Shown here one piece after another: positions 14,915-24,232 of a stretch of DNA of 64,000 nucleotides. Within the stretch, counting starts at the first letter, position 1; each line of letters begins with the position of its first letter. The notes under the pieces are model-generated. The model was not told the origin of the DNA, ran no database searches, and was given only the letters and a program-made list of their open reading frames with translations. The position numbers were made by a program, and so were the translations under genes. This stretch comes from an uncultured Agathobaculum sp. (GTDB taxonomy: Bacteria; Bacillota; Clostridia; Oscillospirales; Butyricicoccaceae): contig NZ_CALWUM010000003.1 in assembly GCF_944384765.1 (NCBI RefSeq), positions 1 to 64,000 on the forward strand, read 5' to 3'.

Positions 14915-17584
14915 ATGAGCGATACGAATAACCGGGTTCCCGGGCAGGCGGGGGAGGAGCAGCCCAAGGAACCGCAAACTTCTGCGGCGCAGTCTGCGGA
15001 GGAGATTCTGGCGCAGATCAATATTGATGATATCGGTTTTCCGTCCGACCTAGTCAGCGATCTGGTGACCGATCTGGGTGGGGCACCGGCGGCTTCACCT
15101 GTTGCGGCACCCTCGCCTATCGCGGAGCCGGCTGTCACCGCAGCGGCAGAACCCGAGACGACAACTGCGCATCCGGCAGGGCTGGAAGCTCAGCCTGCGG
15201 AAGCAGCGGTTGCTGCGCCGGAGACAGCAGAAGCCGCGCCGGTTGCAGCGCCGCCCGTTTCTGCTGAAGCATCGGACGCGGTGCATGAACCGCCACAGGA
15301 ACCGCTTGTGGAACCGGAACAACCGTCAGAGGATACGGCGGCAGCGGTTCAGCAGGATGCAGCGTCCGAACCGGTAGCGGACAACTCTGTCGCGCCGGAG
15401 GTGCAGGCGGAACCCGAACCGGCAGAAGCAGTACCAGCGGAAGAACAGTCCGCAGCGGCATCTGCTCCAGAAACCGTGGCAGAGCCGGAAAATGAACAGC
15501 CGGCACCGGCAGAGGAAACAGAACAGACCGAAGCCGCGCCCACCGAAGACGAAGAAGAACTGCCGCCGGTTAATGAAAGTGCGCTGACCGTCCCGCAGAA
15601 AAGCGATGATCCCACCGCTGGGATGACGCTGGTACAACGTGCGCAGTATCACGCACGGATGCGGCGGCGTGAGCAGACGCGCCTGCGTCGTGAAAATGCG
15701 CGTCGTGAGGCAGCTGGGATGGAGGTTGCCTATCAGCCCATGTCCGTGCTGGATATCCGGTTTACCCTGATCCGCCTGGCTGTGGCGGTTGTTTTCCTGC
15801 TGCTTGGGCTTGTGCTCAGCAGCACGCCGGTTTCCTTCCCGCTCTATCTGGTCGCTTATTTGATTACCATGCTGCCGGTGTTTGGCAAAGTGGCGCAAAA
15901 CTGTGCGCATGGCAAATATTTTGATGAATATCTGCTCATCCTGGTCGCTTCTCTCGGTGCATTTGTGCTGCGCAATTACGCGGAGGCAAGCGTTGTGCTG
16001 ATTTTGCATGGCGTAGGCAAAATTGTCAGCGACCTGGTGCTCAATTCCACGCATAGATCAGTTTCCCAACAGACCGCGGAGATGCCCGAAAAAGCCTCTG
16101 TCGTCAATATGAAGGGGGAGGAACGCCTGGTTGCTCCTGCCGAGGTTCGTATCGGCGAATTTGTGCTGGTTCGGTCGGGCGAGCGCGTGCCGGTGGATGG
16201 CATTGTGCTGCGCGGTGACGGCACGGTGGACGATGCTGTGCTGACCGGCGATACCGAACCGCTTCAGGTTGAGAAAAATATCCGTGTGCTGGCAGGCAGT
16301 GTGTTTAACGGCTCACTCATGCTGCTGCGCGCAACCGCAAAGTTTGAGGATTGTGCGCTCAACCAGATAGCGCGTGTGCAGGAAGAGGGGAGAGAGCGCG
16401 AGGCCTCGCTCGAAAAGAGCGCGGTGCACGGCGTTTCCCGCGTCATCCCGATCGTGATTGTTCTGGCAGTCCTGCTTGCGATTATTCCGCCGTTGTTCAA
16501 CTCGAGCACGTCAATCGCCAACTGGATCTATCGTGCGTTGATTATTCTGGTGGTCTGCTGCCCGACCGCGATGGCCATTTCCGTACCGCTCTGCTTTGCC
16601 TGCGGCACCGGACGTCTGTCCCGCAAGGGAATCCATGTCAAGGGCAGTGAAGCGGTCGAAAAGATGGCCGAGCTGCGTATGGCGGTTTTTGACAAGACCG
16701 GCACGCTGACCGAAGGCATGCCGCACGTCAAGGAGATTTACGAGACAAAAGATTTTAATAAGGAAAGTATTTTGGCTCTTGCGGCAGCGGCCGAGCAGCT
16801 ATCCGGACATCCGGTTGCACGTGCTGTGGTTGCCGCGTATCAGGGCAAGCCACAGAAGATCAGTGAGTTCGAGGAATTTCCGGGGCGTGGTGTGCGTGCC
16901 CGCATTGGCAACCGTAATCTTCTGGCCGGTAACCGGCGTCTGATGGTCTCCCGCGGGGTTAAGGGTGTGCCGGATATCCGGGGCACGGTTGTCTATGTCG
17001 CGTATGAAGGCGATTATGCCGGTGCGATCGTACTGGAGGACAACATTCGCTCAGAGGCCGCTGAGGCGATTAAGGGCCTGAAAAGTCAGGGCGTGCTGCG
17101 TACGGTCATCCTGACCGGCGATACGGAGTCGCCGGCCCAGCAGACGGCAAACGCCATCGGTATCGATACCGTGCATTTTGGCCTGCAGCCTGATGAAAAA
17201 GCTTCCAAGATGGAGTTCCTGATGAGAACCATTCCGACCGATGGAACTGCAGCCTATATTGGCGACGGCATCAATGATATTGAGGAACTTAAGCTGGCAG
17301 ATGTCGGTATTGCAATGGGGACATCCGGCACACGGCAGACCGCGGAAGCTGCCAATGTGCTGATTATGACCAACAATTTAACCCGGCTCAATGATGCGGT
17401 ACGTATTTCGCGCCGGACACACAGCATCGCCATGCAGAACATGATTTTTGTCCTGCTGATCAAGCTGCTTCTGGTCCTGCTGACGGTATTCGGCGTGACC
17501 TATATGTGGCAGGCAGTCGCGGCAGACGTGCTGGTGACTGTGTTGGCCGTGCTCAATGCGGCGCGTATTCTGGGTACGAAGTAA
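14915..17584 (+). CDS. P1B-type heavy-metal ATPase with CPT motif and long Ala/Pro/Glu N-tail
   Basis: An 889-residue metal-exporting P-type ATPase. Visible signatures are TGD at 444-446 (actuator), D593 in DKTGTLT (phosphorylated), the HP dipeptide at 632-633 typical of the P1B class, and GDGIND with D784. The membrane metal motif reads CCPTAMAIS (C548, C549, P550, T551) where CadA/ZntA/CopA have CPC. Instead of an HMA domain, residues 1 to about 225 are a low-complexity, acidic Ala/Pro/Glu tail, probably disordered; basic residues follow at about 240-265 just before the first helix. The preceding ArsR gene suggests Cd/Zn/Pb-induced efflux, but the altered motif makes the ion uncertain. Confidence 0.9.
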   Translation: MSDTNNRVPGQAGEEQPKEPQTSAAQSAEEILAQINIDDIGFPSDLVSDLVTDLGGAPAASPVAAPSPIAEPAVTAAAEPETTTAHPAGLEAQPAEAAVAAPETAEAAPVAAPPVSAEASDAVHEPPQEPLVEPEQPSEDTAAAVQQDAASEPVADNSVAPEVQAEPEPAEAVPAEEQSAAASAPETVAEPENEQPAPAEETEQTEAAPTEDEEELPPVNESALTVPQKSDDPTAGMTLVQRAQYHARMRRREQTRLRRENARREAAGMEVAYQPMSVLDIRFTLIRLAVAVVFLLLGLVLSSTPVSFPLYLVAYLITMLPVFGKVAQNCAHGKYFDEYLLILVASLGAFVLRNYAEASVVLILHGVGKIVSDLVLNSTHRSVSQQTAEMPEKASVVNMKGEERLVAPAEVRIGEFVLVRSGERVPVDGIVLRGDGTVDDAVLTGDTEPLQVEKNIRVLAGSVFNGSLMLLRATAKFEDCALNQIARVQEEGREREASLEKSAVHGVSRVIPIVIVLAVLLAIIPPLFNSSTSIANWIYRALIILVVCCPTAMAISVPLCFACGTGRLSRKGIHVKGSEAVEKMAELRMAVFDKTGTLTEGMPHVKEIYETKDFNKESILALAAAAEQLSGHPVARAVVAAYQGKPQKISEFEEFPGRGVRARIGNRNLLAGNRRLMVSRGVKGVPDIRGTVVYVAYEGDYAGAIVLEDNIRSEAAEAIKGLKSQGVLRTVILTGDTESPAQQTANAIGIDTVHFGLQPDEKASKMEFLMRTIPTDGTAAYIGDGINDIEELKLADVGIAMGTSGTRQTAEAANVLIMTNNLTRLNDAVRISRRTHSIAMQNMIFVLLIKLLLVLLTVFGVTYMWQAVAADVLVTVLAVLNAARILGTK

Positions 17585-17588
17585 TGGG

Positions 17589-17624
17589 AAAAGACCATAC
17601 CGACCGTTTCGGTATGGTCTTTTT
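17589..17624 (+). terminator. Terminator after the metal ATPase
   Basis: Arms AAAAGACCATACC (17589-17601) and GGTATGGTCTTTT (17611-17624), then further T. Confidence 0.88.
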
Positions 17625-17674
17625 GTTCGAAGTGTGGTATACTGATTCTGTATCTTGTTTTGGAGGAAAACGAC

Positions 17675-19510
17675 TTGCATAAAAAAATGGAAGCCATTTT
17701 GTCCCGTGTGCAAAAGCCGGCGCGCTATGTCGGCGGCGAATGGGGCTCGGTGATGAAAAACAAAGAGGAGGTCGATCTCCGGTTCGCGTTTTGCTTTCCG
17801 GACACCTACGAGGTCGCCATGTCACATTTGGGCTCGCGCATCCTGTACGGTCTGCTGAACGACCAGAAGGGCATCTGGTGCGAGCGCGTGTGCGCGCCGT
17901 GGATCGATATGGAGGACGAGATGCGAGAGGCCGGCATCCCGCTCTACGGTCTGGAGAGCGGCGACCCGCTTTATGATTTTGATATCATTGCCTTCACGCT
18001 GCAGTATGAGCTGTCCTTTTCCAATATTCTCAATATGCTCGATCTGGGCGGTGTGCCTGTGCTGGCAAAGGACCGCACGGAACTGAAGCATATCGTTGCC
18101 TGCGGCGGCCCGTGCGCTTACAACCCTGAGCCGCTCTGCGATTTCGTTGACCTGTTCATGATCGGCGACGGCGAGGAGATCATGCTCGAGTTCACTGACC
18201 TATACCGCAAGGCAAAGCGCGAAGGCTGGAGCAAGCAGGAATTTCTCATCGCGGCTGCACAGATCGAAGGTATGTATGTCCCTTCGCTCTACGAGGTGCG
18301 CTATCACGAAGACGGCACGATCGATTGCGTGACACCTTCCCACGGCGCGCCCGCGGTAGTGAATAAACGCATTGTCAAGGATCTGGACACCATGTATTAT
18401 CCGGAATCCTTTGTCGTGCCCTCGACCGATATTGTATTCGACCGCGCGATGGTCGAGCTGTTCCGTGGCTGCCCGCGCGGATGCCGCTTTTGCCAGGCGG
18501 GGCACACGTACCGCCCGCTGCGCACCAAGTCCAAGGAGGTGCTGCTGCGGCAGGCGGAGGCCGTGCTCAAAAACTCGGGCTACGAGGAGATTTCGCTTTC
18601 CTCGCTGTCCACAAGCGACTACGGCGATTTGTCCGGCCTGACCGAGTGCCTGCTCGACTACTGCGAGCCGCGGCACATCAGTTTGTCGCTGCCTTCTCTG
18701 CGTGCGGACAGCTTCAGCGCTGAGCTGATGGAGCGCGTGCAGAAAACGCGCAAGAGTGGCCTGACCTTTGCCTGTGAAGCGGGCACCCAGCGCCTGCGCG
18801 ATGTGATCAACAAAAATATCCGCGAGGAAGACGTGCTCCACGCGTGCGAGATCGCATTTCAGGGCGGCTGGAATAACGTCAAGCTGTATTTCATGATCGG
18901 CCTGCCGACTGAGACTACAGAGGATCTGGACGGTATTGCTGAGGTCTGCAAAAAGGTCGCCTACTGCTGGCGCATGAACACCAATAACCGCGCGCGTGGC
19001 GTGCGCATCACAGCGTCGGCTTCGTGCTTCGTGCCCAAGCCGCAGACCCCATTCCAGTGGGACGCGCAGGACACACTCGATCAGCTGCGTGAAAAGCAGG
19101 CTTATATGAAAACCATCATGAAAACCAGGAATGTCACCTACAACTGGCACGACGCCGAAACCTCGGTGCTCGAGGGCGTGATTGCCCGCGGCGACCGCCG
19201 GCAGGGCAGAGCGATCTACCTTGCCTGGCAGCGCGGCTGCAAGATGGACGGTTGGGATCAGTGCTTTGACTACGACAAATGGATGCAGGCCTTTGCTGAC
19301 TGCGGCCTTGATCCGGCGTTTTACGCCTCCCGCCAGCGTCCGCTGAATGAGGTATTCCCGTGGGACCACATCGGCTGCGGCACGCGCAAGGAGCATCTGA
19401 AACACGAGTGGGAGCTGTCCCGCCAAGCGGCCGTTACGCCTGACTGCATGCAGAAATGCGCGGGCTGCGGCGCAAATGCCCTGCTGAAGGGAGGCAAATG
19501 CCGTGTTTAA
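17675..19510 (+). CDS. B12-binding-like radical SAM protein (TIGR03960 family)
   Basis: A 611-residue protein. The N-terminal half resembles a cobalamin-binding fold (AFCFPDTYEVAMSHLGSRIL, then GGPCAYNPEPLCDFVDLF) and the radical SAM core starts with GCPRGCRFCQAG, giving cluster cysteines C266, C270 and C273. C-terminal cysteines (CMQKCAGCGAN) may bind another metal. The start TTG at 17675 lies 8 bases after GGAGG. It overlaps the next gene by 8 bases; this two-gene pair is widely conserved in Clostridia, often split from one fused protein elsewhere. The reaction is not known. In many relatives the pair precedes the RNase G and L21/L27 ribosomal protein genes, which are absent here. Confidence 0.9.
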   Translation: MHKKMEAILSRVQKPARYVGGEWGSVMKNKEEVDLRFAFCFPDTYEVAMSHLGSRILYGLLNDQKGIWCERVCAPWIDMEDEMREAGIPLYGLESGDPLYDFDIIAFTLQYELSFSNILNMLDLGGVPVLAKDRTELKHIVACGGPCAYNPEPLCDFVDLFMIGDGEEIMLEFTDLYRKAKREGWSKQEFLIAAAQIEGMYVPSLYEVRYHEDGTIDCVTPSHGAPAVVNKRIVKDLDTMYYPESFVVPSTDIVFDRAMVELFRGCPRGCRFCQAGHTYRPLRTKSKEVLLRQAEAVLKNSGYEEISLSSLSTSDYGDLSGLTECLLDYCEPRHISLSLPSLRADSFSAELMERVQKTRKSGLTFACEAGTQRLRDVINKNIREEDVLHACEIAFQGGWNNVKLYFMIGLPTETTEDLDGIAEVCKKVAYCWRMNTNNRARGVRITASASCFVPKPQTPFQWDAQDTLDQLREKQAYMKTIMKTRNVTYNWHDAETSVLEGVIARGDRRQGRAIYLAWQRGCKMDGWDQCFDYDKWMQAFADCGLDPAFYASRQRPLNEVFPWDHIGCGTRKEHLKHEWELSRQAAVTPDCMQKCAGCGANALLKGGKCRV

Positions 19511-20171
19511 GGCCAGAATGAAATTTGCCAAGGAGGGACGGGCGAAATATATTTCCCACCTTGACCTGATGCACACCATGCAGCGCGCGATGGCCAGATG
19601 CCAGATGCCGCTCTGGTTTACCGAGGGCTTTAACCAGCACGCCTATGTATCCGTGGCCCTGCCGCTCTCGACCGGCTATTCGGGCGAGTGCGAGTTTCTG
19701 GATTTTAACATCACCTCCGAGTCTGTGCCGGTCAACGCGGTCGAGGCGCTCAACGACGTATTCCCCGAGGGACTGCGCGCGATCGAGATATATCCGCTCT
19801 CGGACGGCGGCATGAAGGTCGGCGCGATCGCCTGGTCGCAGTACCGCATCACCTGGGGCTTTGAAGGCCCGGTCCCTGCCGGCTTTATACAGGATGTGCG
19901 CGCACTGTTTGACCGTCCGGTGGTGGAGATCCTCAAAAAGAGCAAGCGCGGCGAAAAGACGGTCAATATGCGCGATCTGATGCGTGACCTGACCATCACC
20001 GAAGACGGAGAGGATGTTGTTGCCATTGTCACCACTGCCGCTGGCAACGATAACATGAGCCCAGAATACCTGACCCGGGCGATCCGGCAGTATTTGCCGC
20101 AGCACGAGATCCCGTTCACCGCATACCACCGCATGAACGTGTTCACGTCAGACGGCACCCCATTCCGATAA
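19503..20171 (+). CDS. TIGR03936 family radical SAM-associated protein (DUF2344)
   Basis: A 222-residue soluble protein beginning at GTG 19503, inside the last codons of the preceding radical SAM gene. The opening RMKFAKEGRAKYISHLDLMH is characteristic of DUF2344, as are FTEGFNQHAYVSVALPLSTG and VEALNDVFPEGLRAIEIYPL. It is the obligate neighbour of TIGR03960 proteins and is presumed to work in the same uncharacterised reaction, probably on RNA or ribosomes, which is only a suggestion from genomic context in other species. Confidence 0.9.
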   Translation: MFKARMKFAKEGRAKYISHLDLMHTMQRAMARCQMPLWFTEGFNQHAYVSVALPLSTGYSGECEFLDFNITSESVPVNAVEALNDVFPEGLRAIEIYPLSDGGMKVGAIAWSQYRITWGFEGPVPAGFIQDVRALFDRPVVEILKKSKRGEKTVNMRDLMRDLTITEDGEDVVAIVTTAAGNDNMSPEYLTRAIRQYLPQHEIPFTAYHRMNVFTSDGTPFR

Positions 20172-20185
20172 GAGGAGGCACTACT

Positions 20186-21586
20186 TTGCCCACCCCAGTT
20201 ACTGTTTCTGAACAACAACTGCAAACTCAGTTTACCTATATCGACGCGGTCGCCTCGCTCGTGCGAGACAAGCGCCCGCGTGCCTACACCCATACGTTTG
20301 GCTGTCAGCAGAACGAAGCGGATACCGAGCGGATTCGCGGTATGCTGCACGAGATGGGCTATGAGATGACTGACGATGTAAACGAAGCGGATTTCATCCT
20401 GTTCAACACCTGCGCGGTGCGTGAACACGCGGAGGACCGCGCGTTTGGCAACATCGGTGCGCTCAGCCATTTGAAAAAGCAACGGCCTGAGGTCATTATT
20501 GCCCTGTGCGGCTGCATGGCGCAGCAGGAGAAAAACGTCGAGAAGATCAAAAAAAGCTATCCGCAGGTCAGCCTGCTGTTCGGCACACATGCGCTGTGGC
20601 GGTTCCCGTCGCTGTTGTATCGCGTGCTGACTGGTGAAAAGCGCGTGTTTGACATTGGCGGCGCGGATGACATCGCCGAAGGACTTCCTGTGCTGCGCAA
20701 GGGTGGTGCAAAGGCGTGGCTGTCTATCATGTACGGCTGCAACAACTTCTGCACCTATTGCATCGTGCCCTATGTGCGCGGCCGTGAGCGCAGCCGCCGT
20801 CCGGAGGAGATCGAGAAGGAACTGCGCGAGCTGGTCGCAGCAGGATATAAAGAGATTACGCTGCTCGGCCAGAATGTCAACTCCTATGGCAAGGATCTCG
20901 GGCTGGACATCGACTTTGCTGACTTGCTGCGGCGGCTGAACGCAGTGCCGGGCGATTTCTGGCTGCGATTTATGACCAGCCACCCCAAGGATGCAAGTCC
21001 CCGGCTGTTCGACGCGATGGCAGAATGCGAAAAAGTGGCAAAACAGCTGCATCTGCCGTTTCAGTCGGGCAGTGATGAGATTCTGCGGCGCATGAACCGA
21101 CGCTATACGGCGGCGGAATATAAGCAACTGATCGCCTATGCCCGCGAAAAGATGCCGGATATTACCCTGTCGAGCGATATTATTGTCGGTTTTCCAGGCG
21201 AGACGGAAGAGGACTTTGCGCAGACCCTGGCACTTGTGCGCGAGGTGCGCTTTGACCTGCTGTTCACTTTCCTGTACTCGCCTCGCAGTGGTACGCCCGC
21301 CGCTTCCTATGAGGACAACGCTACGCCCGCTGAAAAGCAGGCGCGGTTTGAGCGGCTGCTTCGGGCGCAGGACGAGATCGTTGCAGAACGGCAGGCGGCT
21401 TACCAGGGCAAACGCCTGCGCCTTTTGATTGACGGTACAGCCAAAGGACCAGATTATCCATTCACCGCGCGCACGGAAGGAAACCTTCTGGTATGCGTGC
21501 GCGGGGAAAACCTCCGCATCGGTGAATTTATCGAGGCAGAGATCGAAAAGACAACACTTCGCTGCCTTTTTGCGCGAAAAATGTAG
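20186..21586 (+). CDS. miaB: tRNA-2-methylthio-N6-dimethylallyladenosine synthase
   Basis: A 466-residue methylthiotransferase that adds a methylthio group at C2 of i6A37 in tRNA. The N-terminal UPF0004 domain carries the three auxiliary-cluster cysteines in GCQQNEAD, NTCAVREHA and LCGCMAQQEK; the radical SAM cluster is in YGCNNFCTYCIVPY; a TRAM domain closes the protein (GKRLRLLIDG to FIEAEIEK). NVNSYG and the PYVRGRERSRRP stretch are MiaB-type rather than RimO or MtaB-type. The start TTG follows AGAGGAGG. The miaA gene, which makes its substrate, lies in the same run of genes after mutS and mutL. Confidence 0.95.
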   Translation: MPTPVTVSEQQLQTQFTYIDAVASLVRDKRPRAYTHTFGCQQNEADTERIRGMLHEMGYEMTDDVNEADFILFNTCAVREHAEDRAFGNIGALSHLKKQRPEVIIALCGCMAQQEKNVEKIKKSYPQVSLLFGTHALWRFPSLLYRVLTGEKRVFDIGGADDIAEGLPVLRKGGAKAWLSIMYGCNNFCTYCIVPYVRGRERSRRPEEIEKELRELVAAGYKEITLLGQNVNSYGKDLGLDIDFADLLRRLNAVPGDFWLRFMTSHPKDASPRLFDAMAECEKVAKQLHLPFQSGSDEILRRMNRRYTAAEYKQLIAYAREKMPDITLSSDIIVGFPGETEEDFAQTLALVREVRFDLLFTFLYSPRSGTPAASYEDNATPAEKQARFERLLRAQDEIVAERQAAYQGKRLRLLIDGTAKGPDYPFTARTEGNLLVCVRGENLRIGEFIEAEIEKTTLRCLFARKM

Positions 21587-21600
21587 AAAGAGGTACGGAA

Positions 21601-24192
21601 ATGGCAGAACTCACGCCCATGATGAAACAGTATTTTGAAATCAAAAACCAAAATAAGGATTATATCCTGTTTTATCGTCTGGGCGACTTTTATGAGATGT
21701 TTTTTGACGACGCGAAGCTGGTCTCCCGTGAACTTGAACTGACGCTGACCGGCCGTGACTGTGGTTTGGAAGAGCGTGCGCCCATGTGCGGTGTGCCATA
21801 TCACAGCGCGGAAAGCTATATCGCAAAGCTCGTGCGCAAGGGATACAAAATCGCCATCTGCGAGCAGATGGAAGACCCTAAGAAGGCCAAAGGACTGGTC
21901 AAGCGTGAGATTATCCGGCGTGTAACGCCGGGCACCGTGCTCGAGGCATCCATGCTGGACGAGAACCGCAACAATTTTTTGGGCTGTGTATATGCTGTGC
22001 AGGGCGGTATCGGCGTGTGTTTTGCGGATATCACAACCGGCGAGGTGTATGCCACTGGGGCGGATAACTGGCAGGATGTCGCCAGCGAGTTCGGTCGCTT
22101 TGCCCCGCGCGAAGTGCTGGTGGGCGGTATCGCGGCAACGGCAGAGCCTTTCCACGTCTTTCTCAAGGAGCGGCTGGAAGCGCTCATCGAGCCCATGTCT
22201 GAGGAGTATTTCGATGCCCAGCGCGCGGCTGGCCGCGTGATGCAGCATTTTGGGATCGAGGATTTTGACGCGGCTGGTTTGACCGATCTGCCGCAGACCG
22301 TGCAGTGTCTGGGCGGTTTGCTCGCTTATCTGGAAGAGACCCAGCAGGCCAGCCTTAAGGCGCTCACCCGCCTACAGGTTTATCATCAGGGACAGTATAT
22401 GGAACTCGACCTGATCGCACGGCGTAACCTCGAGCTATCCGAGACCATGCGCACAGGTGAGAAAAAAGGTACGCTGCTCTGGGTGCTCGACCAGACCCAT
22501 ACTGCCATGGGGTCACGCCTGATCCGGCAGTGGCTGGAAAAGCCGCTCTACAATCCGCTGCACATTGCGCGTCGGCAGCAGGCGGTGAGTGCACTGTGCG
22601 ATGATGTGATCGCACGTACGGCGCTGACCGATGCGCTCAAAAAAGTGTTTGATATGGAGCGATTGATCGGCCGCATCACATACGGTACTGCTAACTGCCG
22701 CGATCTACGCGCACTGGCTTCGACCATTGCCTGTCTGCCCGAGATTCGGGATCAGGCGGCGCTGTTTGGTCAGGCTATGCTGCGCGAGCTGACCGGGCAG
22801 ATTGATCTGCTCGAAGATGTGCGCTCACTTGTGGAGGCGGCAATCGTGGATGATCCGCCTATCCTGCTGCGCGAAGGTGGGCTGATCCGCGCGGGCTATA
22901 ACGAGGAAATCGACGCGCTGCGTGATCTCGCCTCAGGCGGCAAAGGGAAAATCGCAGCCATCGAGCAGCGCGAGCGTGAACGCACGGGGATCAGCAAGCT
23001 CAAGATTGGCTATAATCGTGTGTTCGGCTATTATATCGAGGTCAGCAAGTCTAATCTGGATGCTGTGCCGGAGGATTACATCCGCAAGCAGACACTTGCA
23101 AACGGCGAACGCTATATCACGGAGGAACTCAAACAGCTTGAAAGCACAGTGCTCGGCGCGCAGGAACGACTGACGACGCTGGAATATGATGTGTTCATCC
23201 AAGTGCGGGATGAGATTGCCGCTGAAGTGCACCGTGTGCAAAAGACTGCGCAGGCAGTTGCGGCGCTCGATGTGCTTTGTGCGCTTGCAGATGTCGCATG
23301 CGATAACAATTACACCTGTCCGGTCGTGGATTTTTCCGACCGGATCGAGATTCGGGACGGCCGGCATCCAGTTGTAGAGAAAATGCTCGCAGACAGCTTG
23401 TTCATCCCGAACGACACGGTGCTTGACCGAAAGGAAAATCGCGTGGCCATCATCACCGGCCCGAATATGGCCGGTAAATCCACCTACATGCGCCAGGTGG
23501 CATTGATTACAATCATGGCGCAGATGGGCTCGTTTGTGCCTGCATCGTCTGCCCATATCGGCGTAGTTGACCGCGTGTTTACGCGCGTGGGCGCGTCAGA
23601 CGATCTGGCGAGCGGCCAGTCGACTTTTATGGTTGAAATGAGCGAGGTAGCGGACATCCTCAAACACGCCACACGCAACAGCCTGCTGATTCTCGATGAG
23701 ATCGGCCGCGGCACCTCGACCTATGACGGCATGAGCATTGCCCGCGCGGTGATCGAGTATGTGGCGGACAAGCGTCGTATCGGTGCGCGCGCGCTGTTTG
23801 CAACCCACTATCACGAGTTGACTGTGCTTGAGGAACTGGTCGACGGTGTAAAAAACTACAACATCGCGGTCAAAAAACGCGGTGATGACATCACCTTCCT
23901 GCGCAAAATCGTGCGCGGCGGCGCAGATGACAGCTATGGTATTGAGGTTGCGAAGCTCGCCGGCGTGCCGAACGCGGTTATCAAGCGTGCCAAAGCAGTG
24001 CTCGCGGACCTCGAGGCAACCATGCCAAAGCCTGAAGTGCGCGCGGTCGAGGAAGAAGATGACGTGCCGCAAATGACCATGGACAGTCTTTCGGGCAATG
24101 CAGTGGCAGAACGGCTGCGTGCGCTGCAGGTGGACACCATGACGCCGATCGAGGCACTCAACGCGCTTTATGAACTGAAAAAGCTGGTATAA
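21601..24192 (+). CDS. mutS: DNA mismatch repair protein MutS
   Basis: An 863-residue mismatch sensor. The N-terminal mismatch-binding domain includes FYRLGDFYEMFFDDAKLVSR with the conserved Phe-x-Glu (FYEM). The core and clamp follow, then the ATPase with Walker A GPNMAGKSTYMRQ at about residue 620, Walker B LLILDEIGRGTSTYDG and ATHYHEL. The C-terminus (MTPIEALNALYELKKL) is standard. It is 14 bases after miaB and 40 before mutL, forming the usual mutS-mutL-miaA-hfq order of Firmicutes. Confidence 0.97.
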   Translation: MAELTPMMKQYFEIKNQNKDYILFYRLGDFYEMFFDDAKLVSRELELTLTGRDCGLEERAPMCGVPYHSAESYIAKLVRKGYKIAICEQMEDPKKAKGLVKREIIRRVTPGTVLEASMLDENRNNFLGCVYAVQGGIGVCFADITTGEVYATGADNWQDVASEFGRFAPREVLVGGIAATAEPFHVFLKERLEALIEPMSEEYFDAQRAAGRVMQHFGIEDFDAAGLTDLPQTVQCLGGLLAYLEETQQASLKALTRLQVYHQGQYMELDLIARRNLELSETMRTGEKKGTLLWVLDQTHTAMGSRLIRQWLEKPLYNPLHIARRQQAVSALCDDVIARTALTDALKKVFDMERLIGRITYGTANCRDLRALASTIACLPEIRDQAALFGQAMLRELTGQIDLLEDVRSLVEAAIVDDPPILLREGGLIRAGYNEEIDALRDLASGGKGKIAAIEQRERERTGISKLKIGYNRVFGYYIEVSKSNLDAVPEDYIRKQTLANGERYITEELKQLESTVLGAQERLTTLEYDVFIQVRDEIAAEVHRVQKTAQAVAALDVLCALADVACDNNYTCPVVDFSDRIEIRDGRHPVVEKMLADSLFIPNDTVLDRKENRVAIITGPNMAGKSTYMRQVALITIMAQMGSFVPASSAHIGVVDRVFTRVGASDDLASGQSTFMVEMSEVADILKHATRNSLLILDEIGRGTSTYDGMSIARAVIEYVADKRRIGARALFATHYHELTVLEELVDGVKNYNIAVKKRGDDITFLRKIVRGGADDSYGIEVAKLAGVPNAVIKRAKAVLADLEATMPKPEVRAVEEEDDVPQMTMDSLSGNAVAERLRALQVDTMTPIEALNALYELKKLV

Positions 24193-24232
24193 ATCTTTTT
24201 TTCAGATTTTCTGAATAGAGAAAGGACCCCAA

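Noticed and set aside
19676..21127. Minus-strand open frame of over 480 codons opposite the DUF2344 gene and miaB
   Set aside because: Spans two real plus-strand genes and shows no domain or start signal.
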